Source: Immersiella caudata (lineage: Eukaryota; Ascomycota; Sordariomycetes; Sordariales; Lasiosphaeriaceae). From it: a stretch of DNA of 64,000 nucleotides. The DNA is taken from the NCBI GenBank assembly GCA_030512335.1, contig JAULSU010000007.1, positions 434,001 through 498,000 on the forward strand, given 5' to 3'. How positions within the stretch are numbered: the first letter of the stretch is position 1; the number at the start of each line of letters is the position of its first letter. The notes beneath the pieces are model-generated. The model ran no database searches and had not been told where the DNA came from. It worked only from the letters and a program-made list of their open reading frames with translations. A program made the position numbers and the translations under genes. Below are positions 9,883 to 18,663 of the stretch, piece by piece.

Positions 9883-10287
9883 ATGTACGCCAAGACACTT
9901 GTCCTCGCTCTCTTCGCGGCTGCTGCCTCCGCTGCGGTCATCGACGTCCGCCAAAACAACAACAACAATAACAACAACAACAACAATGCCAATGCCGCTC
10001 CCGACTTCGGCAACTGCAGCCCCGAGATCAGCTTTGAGCTCGGCCGTGCTGGCCGCGGGGCCAACGAGGGCACCTTCCTCCCCGTCGACGCCCTCGTTGC
10101 CCAGGGGCAACAGGACGCCTTGAACCCCAACATCATCACCAACCGCGTCTGCGACCAACTCACCAACGTGTGCGAGGCCAACCAGGCTGCCAAGGATGCT
10201 TGCAGAGCCGCTCAGGACCTCGTTGCTGGCCTTGGAACCAAGGATGCCACCACCGCTGAGGCCTTCAACAACGCTCTCGGCTTTTAG
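9883..10287 (+). CDS. Small secreted protein with a poly-asparagine tract
   Basis: A 134-residue product from ATG 9883, chosen because a clear signal peptide follows (MYAKTLVLALFAAAASAA). After the predicted cleavage site comes an almost pure Asn run of about eleven residues, encoded by an AAC/AAT microsatellite at about 9954-9986. The rest is a compact, Ala-rich domain with four Cys (in NCSPE, VCDQL, VCEAN and ACRAA), able to form two disulfides. It resembles abundant fungal extracellular or wall-associated small proteins, but no named family is assigned. Preferred C-ending codons and an upstream TATA box suggest high expression. Confidence 0.85.
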   Translation: MYAKTLVLALFAAAASAAVIDVRQNNNNNNNNNNNANAAPDFGNCSPEISFELGRAGRGANEGTFLPVDALVAQGQQDALNPNIITNRVCDQLTNVCEANQAAKDACRAAQDLVAGLGTKDATTAEAFNNALGF

Positions 10288-11091
10288 GCGATGAACGGAC
10301 CGGATGGAAATACCTGAGAGAAAGGGATGGAACATGTGCTCCATTGAGGGATGCCGGTCGGGAGAGGTGGCGCCCTCGGGGGGGAGCCCGGAAGACAGAG
10401 ATGCTTCCAGGGTCACACTTGTCTGGAATGCGGGCCAAAAAGCGCGTCATGTACATAGGCACGACAGGTTGGAAACAGCTCAGAGAAACGCAACCCCATA
10501 ATGAAGTAAGAAATCCTCAACTCACAGCCAATGGCCAAGCACAAATCTGGGTGTGATGTTGCTCAGACTTCGGAAGGGTGCTAGCCGCACCGCCGGGTCC
10601 TTTTGCGGCTGATGCTGGGGGTCGGGAGCCACAGACCGGCTCCAGTTCAAGTCAATCCAGAACTAGCAGAGGTTTGATGAAGCGAAAAGAGGAAGATGAC
10701 ATCAAATACCGCCATCCGCGAGACAAATGGCCGGCACCTTCGGGGCAGCATGGAAGCGGGCCCAGGTTGAAGCAATTTTTGGGTCCCACCTGCCCAGCCA
10801 AACGTTGAGGTGTCGAAAGCCAGCGCGCTTTCCAGTGAATGATGGAGATTCATCAAATCGCACCATTCGAGCTGCACGACGGCTTGCTCTTGCCTTTATT
10901 GAAATGATGACGAAATTTTCCCACCTCAGCTCCATCCGCACAGCACTTCCGAGAAAAGTTCCTCGAACCTCTGATCCGGTTCGACATCTTCCTCGAGAAT
11001 CTGACTCGCCTACCCTCCTCTTGTTCGTCTTTATCCAGTGGCTGAGTTTTGATCCTTGCTCTGTCGCTTATCTGTCATTCGCACCGCCCAA
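10288..11091. other. Intergenic spacer
   Basis: No gene is seen. Open frames at 10647-10941 (minus) and 10727-11152 (plus) overlap each other and lack domains. Confidence 0.5.
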
Positions 11092-12351
11092 ATGCGCAGC
11101 CATTCGACCCTCGCAGCCTGGACTGCGTTCGCTGTCGTATCCAATGGCCTGAACATCCTCCTCACAGTACAGCCGCCCCTCAGAATCCCCAGCATGCCCA
11201 ACTAACAGAATGCACAGAACGACGATGGGTTTGCCACGGCAAACATCCGCGAACTCTACAAGGAGCTGAAGTCCCTGGGACACGCCTGCTACATTGTCGC
11301 TCCAGCCACGGACCAGTCGGCAGTGGCCGGGCCGACGTTCTTCACCACCAATCCAAAGCTGACGACCGACAGCGAGTGGGGTGAGTGCTCCTTTGTCTCC
11401 TGGCCCAAGCCCTCGGACCTCTTGCTGACGCCCCATCCAGGAATCGTCAAAGCCGGATCCTCGTCCATCGGCACCGATCCCCACGATGACCACATATGGT
11501 ACTACAATGGAACTCAAGCGGCCCAAGTCCTCGTGGCTCTGGACTACATTCTCCCCACCTTTGCGACATTCCACACACCCGACGTTGTCATTTCCGGCCC
11601 GAACGTTGGATGGACCGTTGGTCCCTTCGTGTACACGGTTTCTGGGACCCTCGGTGCCGTCATCGCAGCAATCGAGCGCGGAGTCCCGGCGATCTCCTTC
11701 TCCAGTGCCAACACGGATCCGAGATCTTATGAGTGGGTCAATTCCAGCACCAAGGTTGGACTTGAGGACCCGGCCACAATCAACGCCCGTCTTGCATCGA
11801 GCCTCATCCAGTCGATGATCGACAGGGCTGCCGGCGCACCCGTCCTGCCAAAGGGTTACGGCATCGCGGTCAACATGCCGTACATCACATCCCACTCCAG
11901 CGACGATTGCACCAACCCACCCTTCGTCCCCGCGCGTAGAGCTGGCAGTGCAGCGAGCAAAGTCAAGTTCGATCCCAAGACTGGTCTTTTCGGGCTGGCG
12001 CCAGTCGAGGACGAGATTACCAGCGCTGATCGGCTTCTTTGGCCCTCCAAGCGTGACACCACCAACACCCAGTGCACCAGCGCGGTGACAGTCTTTACTG
12101 TCCACTACGATCCTGACCGCGATGGTCAATGCATTATGGTCACCAATGCCGAACAGCTGGTCCCTGTAGTAGTTGTCAACGGCACTACACCAAGCTCGAA
12201 CGGCTCCGTGGTCGTCATTGTCGGCAACGCAACAGACCCTAGCCCATCAGGACAGCCCCCTGCGCCCACGATCACTGGGCTCGGTGTCAAATCCCAGTGG
12301 TCCATGACGGCCCTCATTCTTAGCCTTGGTATCGCTGCCTTTGCAATTTGA
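11092..12351 (+). CDS. SurE-like 5'/3'-nucleotidase/acid phosphatase, secreted and probably GPI-anchored
   Basis: Modelled exons are 11092-11166, 11218-11380 and 11441-12351, giving 382 residues. Exon 1 encodes a signal peptide (MRSHSTLAAWTAFAVVSNG). Exon 2 opens with 'NDDGFA', the SurE metal-binding motif expected as N-D-D-G. Later blocks are 'VISGPNVGW' and 'GTLGAVIAAIERGVPAISFS', matching the SurE fold. Intron 1 has a CTAAC branch site and a CACAG acceptor; intron 2 (60 nt) has a GTGAGT donor. The C-terminus is Ser/Thr/Pro-rich and then hydrophobic ('MTALILSLGIAAFAI'), as for a GPI signal. The family dephosphorylates nucleoside monophosphates or polyphosphate; a cell-surface role is inferred. 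Confidence 0.88.
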
Positions 12352-13247
12352 GGTGGTGTCGACGGATGTGGCAGAGCAGAGATTTTGGTCGATTTCCATG
12401 TTCATCTGATTGGTCAATCATGGTTTGTCGCTGTCAGGAGGAAGATGGAAGAGCAGAAGCTCATCATCATGTGTTTGTTAGAGATCGATACGTAATGCCA
12501 GATGGGGGCAAGTAATACAGTTATAACCCCATACCCGTCTTGTCGAATCGGTGCAGAACTCCGAATTTTGCTTTTACGGGCGGTCCTCCTCAAGGGCGGC
12601 TCGGACTCTAGGCTCGGATTCGGATCTCTGGCGTGCCTACGGATCCCAATCGAGCACCACCCCCCACAAAGCGATGCACTCGCTCACTAGCGTACCATCC
12701 CGCTCTTTGCTACAGCCTGTCACTGGCCGAATCGCCTCACAAATGTGGTAGCCCAGGCGAAGCGTCAGTGTCTGTGCGGTCGTAACCACGCTACCCGCGG
12801 TTTTCTTATGGTGTCGAAACTCCCGACTTCCACAACTCAGATGGAGTGACTCTCTATCGCTCTGAGTGCCAACTTCACGGTCTCAGACTTATCATTTCGT
12901 CCAGTCGACATCAAGACGCCTGCACGTTACCAACGGCCATGGATTCAGGAGCTCACATGCTTCCAACACACCTTGGAAGAAAACTGGAGTCATCAGATCG
13001 GCACAGACCCAAACCTCCAACAGCTATTCATCTGGAAAACACACTTTGGCTTTCAATTCTCACTCTTTCACTCGCCATCGGCGTTGTCATGTCAAAGTTT
13101 GTCTCCACTTGCTACGCCAAGCATCCCTGAGTCAAGCACGCACAGACCACATCGATTTTCACCTCTGATCTCACCGCTTCCCCCCTTCATCAACAATCAT
13201 CATCATCATCATCAAAGAGCACCGCGATAGCCATCACCACCGCCAAA
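12352..13247. other. Intergenic spacer with a CAT microsatellite
   Basis: No gene is supported. Overlapping frames at 12846-13230 carry no recognisable domain. A run of about six CAT units at 13199-13216 sits in the leader of the MYND gene. Confidence 0.5.
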
Positions 13248-14324
13248 ATGCCCGACTCGGAACAACCCAAACACGTCGAAGACATCTACCCCAAGATTAT
13301 ACCAAAGCACTGCCAAATATGCAAGAAGACTACCTCGCTGTCGCGCTGCTCCGCTTGCAAAGTCTATTTTTACTGCGGGCGCGAGCATCAGGTGCAGGAT
13401 CGCACTGCGCACAAGTCGCCGTGCAAGACGCTGAGCACGCATTTTAAGAAGGCGGAAGCGATCAAGGAGAAGATGCTCGCGGCGGATGCGAACGCGTTTA
13501 CGTCGGAGCATGTGGGGAATTTTTGGAATTATGAGGTGCCGAGGAGTTGGCTCCAGGCGATGTATGCGTATGGAGAGATGTTGATTCGGTCGTGGAGTGT
13601 GCAGGGGGTGGAAGAGGCGTTGGGGGTGTATAGGGAGGTGATGAAGTATGATAGGGGGGATAGACAGGGGGTGAGGAGGTGTGTGCCGGGGTTGTTGGTG
13701 AGATTGGGGAGGGATCAGGAGGCGTATGACTTTTGTGCGTGGTATCAGAGGGTGGGGAATCAGAAGGGGTTCGAGTGGAATGATGCGAGGGTGCCGATGC
13801 TGGATTTGAAGGGGGCGGATGTCACGGAGGGGGCGGAGGATTGGACGAAGGAAGGGGGGGTTTATTTGAATTTGGATCAGACGGCGACGGTGACGCTGAT
13901 CAAGATGAGGTTGATGGGAAGTTTGCAGGATGCGTTGATGTTGAGGGAAAAGAGGCCGGACTTGAGCGTCGAGGCGGTGATTGCGGCGGTGAAGGAGTCG
14001 AACGCGGGGGATGTGTTGGAGAGGCATCCGGAGTGGTTGGCAGATCTGGGGAGTATCAAGGCGAGGATGGAGGCGCTCGCGGCGGGCTTGGAGGGGTTGT
14101 ACAATACCATTGGGCGGTACAACAAGCATTACTGGAGGATGGTGTTGTTGCCGGGGCAGAAGGAGTTGAACGGGATGCCGGGGCCGTACGCGGCGGGGTC
14201 GTGGGATGAGGCTCAACTGGCGCTGATTCACACGTACTCGGCGTGGGTTGAGTCGCCGCTGGCGATCCCAGCTTTGAGGGGAATGTTGGAGGCGGTGCAT
14301 CGAGAGGCCACTGGCTCGAGCTGA
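13248..14324 (+). CDS. MYND-type zinc finger protein
   Basis: A 358-residue single-exon protein. Residues ~22-62 form a MYND finger: CQIC, then CSAC, then 'YFYCGREHQ', then 'HKSPCKTL', with Cys and His in the usual order. MYND fingers bind two zincs and usually mediate protein contacts. The remaining ~290 residues are helical, with 'VPGLLVRLGRDQEAYDFC', a TPR-like region also seen in other fungal MYND proteins. Start ATG 13248 is the first in frame. Codon use changes abruptly from C-ending to G-ending near 13440, making the rest extremely G-rich on the coding strand, and it creates a 388-codon Arg/Pro-rich shadow frame on the minus strand. Confidence 0.88.
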   Translation: MPDSEQPKHVEDIYPKIIPKHCQICKKTTSLSRCSACKVYFYCGREHQVQDRTAHKSPCKTLSTHFKKAEAIKEKMLAADANAFTSEHVGNFWNYEVPRSWLQAMYAYGEMLIRSWSVQGVEEALGVYREVMKYDRGDRQGVRRCVPGLLVRLGRDQEAYDFCAWYQRVGNQKGFEWNDARVPMLDLKGADVTEGAEDWTKEGGVYLNLDQTATVTLIKMRLMGSLQDALMLREKRPDLSVEAVIAAVKESNAGDVLERHPEWLADLGSIKARMEALAAGLEGLYNTIGRYNKHYWRMVLLPGQKELNGMPGPYAAGSWDEAQLALIHTYSAWVESPLAIPALRGMLEAVHREATGSS

Positions 14325-15074
14325 TCTTTCAGATTGGTACCCCGGATGAAAGAGACAGGCGGCAGCCAGACATATCACAATGCTGGCTCAACAGTTGACG
14401 TGGTGCGAAAGCCCACAATCAAAGGCATTGCCCTTGTGGGAGGTATCTAGTAGCTCCACATTGAGAGCAGTGCAAGCGAGACCTTGCGAAGGAGGCATTG
14501 TTGTGGACGAACATCGAGTCATCCCTAACCTCCAAGATCGGCTCCGGAAGACTTTGTCCCTCGCGTCCTCTTCAGGCGCCATCTCGCGTTCCTTCACGAA
14601 AGCACGTGCATGGCGGTGCGAGATTGCGGAGGCAGCAGTTGCATCCGCTCCAGGCTCGGGGATGGTATGCTCCGATGTGCCCGTATCGCCATCTGTTCCG
14701 TCTGGGCATCTTGGCTTCAACGATGCGCTACCAATTGGGGATTGGCGCGCGTTGCGGGGTGGTCTGGGCCCAGACTTGGCGAGCGCTGGCCCATGGCTCA
14801 ACCCTGGCTAGCGTAACGTCGTCAGCCCCGCTAACGCAATTTGGCTGTTCCCACGGAGCTCTCCCGCCCCGTTTTGCTGATTGGAGAGAGGAAATTGGGC
14901 TGGCGTGTCGAATCCACCAAACTCACCGAGCACCGGGGCCGACCTTCACATGGATGCGACGGTCAGCGGACTTGGCCGCAGTTTCTTGCGGGTCTCAAAA
15001 GGCCGCTCTGCCCGCTCCCCACGCGCGCCGCTCGTCCCGCCGTGGTTTGACGATTTGCGACCGACACTAACAAG
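14325..15074. other. Intergenic spacer
   Basis: No gene is supported. Open frames exist on both strands because of high GC, but none has a recognisable domain or clear start context. Confidence 0.5.
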
Positions 15075-16547
15075 ATGCAACTCTCCGTCAGCTTCCTTCT
15101 AGCGCTCGTGGCCGCAGCCAGCGCTCGGCGGGTGGTGCCGATGACGATCCACCGGCAATCCGCCCCCGAAGGCCTTCCGGTGCGCCGCCGCGGGACAGTG
15201 CGCGCGCCTTTTCACGAGGAGCTCGGTAACAACTTGACTGTCGGCGCATACTTTGCTGAAGTTGAGGTCGGCACCCCGGGGCAGAAAATGACGCTTCATA
15301 TCGACACAGGCAGCACCGACGTTTGGTTGCTTTCGAAATCGGCCGACCTGTGCAACCTGTCGGTTCTCCAAGCGCTCTATGGGCAGTGCAAGGACACATT
15401 CGACCGGTCTACGAGCTCAACTTATGAGACTCTGAGCACAAACGACTTCAAGATTCGGTACATGGATGGCTCCGGCGCGGAAGGCGACTTCTTCCTCGAC
15501 CACATCAACGTCGGCGGCCTCAACGTGTCCGAGGTCCAGATGGGCTTGGCGAAGAAGGCAACCAGCTCGTGGGGCATGCTCGGGATTGGCTACAACACCA
15601 ACTCTGTGTCCAGGGAGATCTATCCGAGCATCGTCGATCAGATGTACAACCAGGGCTTGATTGGCATCAAGGCGTACAGCTTGTATTTGGTGAGTTCTGC
15701 GTTTTTTTTTCCCGAACTTGAACTCTGCTAACTTTGACAGAACGACCTCGAGGCCAAGTCCGGCACGATCCTCTTTGGCGGAATCGACACGGAGAAGTTC
15801 ACCGGAACCCTCAAGTCGATCCCCGTACTCCCTGAAGAGGAATACGGCTACATCACCCATTTCAACGTCTCCCTGACCTCTCTGGCTACGACCTCGGACG
15901 TCTCCGGAAACTCAAACAACTTCATTCCTCCCTCTGGAGTTCCCGTCATTCTCGACTCCGGCACAACCTACACCTACCTCCCGCGCGAGGTCACCGCCCC
16001 TCTCTTTTCCCGCCTCAACGCCGTCGACAGGTCACTCAGCTTCAGCAACCCCATCGTCTATGTAGACTGCGCACTCCTCGATACCGACCCGAACCTCTTC
16101 ATCGAGTACCAATTCGACGGCCCCGACGGCCCCAAAATCAAAGTCTCCATCGCGGACATTGTTTTCAACGACATCCAGCCCTACGTGGACTCGGGCGCCC
16201 TCGCAACACCCAGCCTCCCGTTCCCCAAGAACCGAGCATGCAGCCTAGGAATCATGACTTCGCAGACAGGGGATGTGCACCTCCTTGGCGATACGTTTCT
16301 CAGGTCAGCGTACGTGGTGTACGACTTGTCGAATGATCGGGTGGCTCTTGCGCAGAGTTATATGAACGCGACGGGGTCGAATATCATCGAGATTGCGAGG
16401 AATGCGTCCGGTGTGCCTTTGGCCACGGGGCAGCTGGAGGTGGTGCCAACGGGCGTGCCCAAGGCGAAGGAAAACGGGGCGACGAAGGAGACTTTCAGCA
16501 TGGGCGGGCTTGTCTCGTTAGGTTTGTTGGCAGCTATCATGCTTTAG
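15075..16547 (+). CDS. Yapsin-like GPI-anchored aspartic protease
   Basis: Exons are 15075-15689 and 15741-16547; the 51-nt intron has a GTGAGT donor, CTAAC branch site and CAG acceptor. The product is 473 residues: signal peptide at 1-17, then a propeptide with basic 'RRRG', then the pepsin-type A1 fold. Catalytic motifs are 'DTGSTDVW' (Asp at about residue 77) and 'DSGTTYTYLP' (Asp at about 277). 'YMDGSGAEGDFF' contains the flap, and 'LLGDTFLRSAYVVYDL' is the usual C-terminal signature. The tail is Thr/Lys-rich and then hydrophobic (GGLVSLGLLAAIML), indicating a GPI anchor. It probably acts at the cell surface on wall or secreted proteins. Confidence 0.95.
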
Positions 16548-17097
16548 AGGTCCAGCAACACGGAGACGTGGAAGGGATGGGATATTCATTGGCATCATGG
16601 TTGGTTCTGATCGCATTGAACGGACATGAAAATTCGGATACCCCTTGGTTACGGTTACGACTTCTAATAGAAAGGTAGAGTGTATGGGAACGTCTTGGGC
16701 ACAAACAGAACAATGCCTGTTCTTGAAGTCGCCCTCACAACGGGACAGTACCCGAGTCTGAATCTGAAGACCAAAGTGGGTCGATGTTGTATCGTCAAGC
16801 GGCTCCAAGACGGTTAAATTCAACGACGGCCAGCAATTTACGCTAGGCTTCCTTCGCCGTGGAAGGATTCCGCCTGGCCATTTCGGTATTCTTCCGCCGC
16901 GCTACTAGCTTCGCCTCATCGCTTGCAAAAGTACGACGGCTCAGCCATTTGTTAACTTATCGTACCATGCTCATGTAACGTCGCGAGAGACGTCTCGATA
17001 TCTATTTATCTCGCGACGTCCTCGCGACGTGATCGACCATCATCCAACCCATCATCAACACCACCGCGAGGTTGGTTTCCCAGGACAAATCCTCAAC
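16548..17097. other. Intergenic spacer with an inverted repeat
   Basis: No gene. The right end holds the palindromic repeat listed separately and a possible leader of the next gene. Confidence 0.5.
16978..17019. repeat. Perfect 11-bp inverted repeat with 20-nt spacer
   Basis: Left arm ACGTCGCGAGA (16978-16988) and right arm TCTCGCGACGT (17009-17019) are exact reverse complements. A further partial copy, CTCGCGACGT, follows at 17021-17030. The spacer is AT-rich. It lies about 80-120 bp upstream of the ATG at 17098, so it may be a dimeric regulator site or a cruciform; function is unknown. Confidence 0.75.
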
Positions 17098-18087
17098 ATG
17101 TCCACCTTCCTCGACCGCGGCTTCGGCGGGTACGCCGCCGCCGACTCCCGCGTCGGCCCTTACGACGCAAACTCAACCGCCTTTCTCAACCACATCGCCT
17201 CCTCCAACGCGACCGCCACATTCCCCCTCACCCTCCCCGACATCTCCAAGCCCTACCCCGGCACCCCCATCGAAGGATGGACCCTCTCCCTCGCCATGCT
17301 CGACATCCCCGACCCCGAACGCAACTCCAACCGCGACGACTCCATGCTCGGCTACGCCTCCATCCTCAAAGCGCCCGACTCCCTCCTCGTTTCCACTTCG
17401 GGGGGTCCCAAGGAAGTAAACGCCCACTCCTCCTGGGGCATGTGCCTCTGGAACTTTGGCGAGCCCCTCCGAGGCGAGGTGAACAACCCGAACAACTCCC
17501 CCCTCGCACGGAACGGGTCCTGCGCGGGTTTCCTTTCCGCACCCTGCCTCGCCAAGCTGGAAGAGCAAGCAAAGCGCAGCTGGAGGGTAGACAACAGCGG
17601 GAGAAACAGCAAGTTCGGATCAAAGGTGATTTGCAACACGCTAAACACACCCGACGAGTGCGGTCCGAACGGCCCCGGGAATTCAGGAAGCGCAACGAGG
17701 AGCTATGAGGGTGTACCGTTGAGGTATTTGAACGGAAGCGTGACCGAGTCGGATGGGTGGTTGTACATGAGGGCCACGCGCGCGGATACGCCGAGGGAGC
17801 CGGAGTACGTGGGGGATTTTTGGGATAGGATGGTGTTGAATTATTGGCCGGTGGTTTCGATTTTGGTGAATGTTGAGGCGGGGAGCGATGGGGATGGGAT
17901 GGTGAATGTGGGGTGTGTGGCGCCGAATGGACAGGGGACGGGGAAGCCTGCGTTTACGTTTAGTGGGGTGACGCCGGCATTGGCGGTGGAGGAGAAGGGG
18001 AAGAATGCGGGGGAGGGACGGAGGGTTTCGATGCGGACGGTGGTCGCCGGGTTGGTGGTGGGGCTGGGGATGATCGGGGGATGGTGA
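17098..18087 (+). CDS. Orphan fungal protein with hydrophobic C-terminal anchor
   Basis: From ATG 17098 the frame encodes 329 residues; an in-frame ATG at 17029 would add 23 His-rich residues and is less likely. A CAG at 17081-17083 could also be the acceptor of an upstream intron. Features include several N-glycosylation-type NxS/T sites (NST, NAT, NGS), Cys residues spaced through the middle ('SWGMCLWNFG', 'CAGFLSAPC', 'VICNT'), and a C-terminal hydrophobic stretch (TVVAGLVVGLGMIGGW) suggesting a GPI or tail anchor. The apparent absence of a signal peptide in this exon supports a missing 5' exon. No family named. Coding-strand composition flips from C-rich to G-rich near 17650. Confidence 0.7.
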   Translation: MSTFLDRGFGGYAAADSRVGPYDANSTAFLNHIASSNATATFPLTLPDISKPYPGTPIEGWTLSLAMLDIPDPERNSNRDDSMLGYASILKAPDSLLVSTSGGPKEVNAHSSWGMCLWNFGEPLRGEVNNPNNSPLARNGSCAGFLSAPCLAKLEEQAKRSWRVDNSGRNSKFGSKVICNTLNTPDECGPNGPGNSGSATRSYEGVPLRYLNGSVTESDGWLYMRATRADTPREPEYVGDFWDRMVLNYWPVVSILVNVEAGSDGDGMVNVGCVAPNGQGTGKPAFTFSGVTPALAVEEKGKNAGEGRRVSMRTVVAGLVVGLGMIGGW

Positions 18088-18663
18088 TAGGGCGTGTTTG
18101 CTGATAGACGAGTTCCTGATGGACGAGCTCCGGATCATCACTATCGAAGTGGGAGATGAGAACTAATTTGGATGGTGTCAACCGCGTTCCCGTTTGCCCC
18201 ATTAACGTGACTAAGCCTTGAAGGGAGCACGTTGAAGCATCGTCCTGACAAGATTTGGAGGGCGGATGAAATGGAGGGGTATGTTCTGCGGAGTTCCCTG
18301 TCTAATCAGGACGGGATTCGAGGAAGCAACTCATTGCAGCATCAGACAACAAGCTGGAAGAGCTCTTCTGAGCAGCCCGAGCAAATATGGCCTGAAGTGC
18401 CAGCGCGGTGCGGGGTGGCGAATGGCACTGCAGATGGGAGGTCGCGCCCCTGCAGGCCCAAGTCGTACCTGCGGCATAATTGTCGAGGCAGTGCTAGGGA
18501 GAAGGCTCCACAGCCAGCCACCTGAGGACGAGTCCGGTCCCGTTTCCAACGACAAATCCCCGCTTTTACGTCAAACATCCCACCTCGGAACATAACTCCA
18601 CATAACATTCCTTTTCCACCATGTTGCGCTGAATTCAGCCTTTGGAGAGTCTAGCAAGCTCCG
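18088..18663. other. Intergenic spacer
   Basis: No gene is seen between the anchored orphan and the NLR-like gene. Confidence 0.45.

Noticed and set aside
9712..10416. 234-codon minus-strand open frame
   Set aside because: Antisense to the secreted poly-Asn protein; the Val run is just the reverse of the Asn repeat.
11068..12129. 353-codon minus-strand open frame
   Set aside because: Antisense shadow of the SurE-like gene.
13212..14378. 388-codon minus-strand open frame
   Set aside because: Arg/Pro/His-rich shadow caused by extreme G-rich codon use of the MYND gene.
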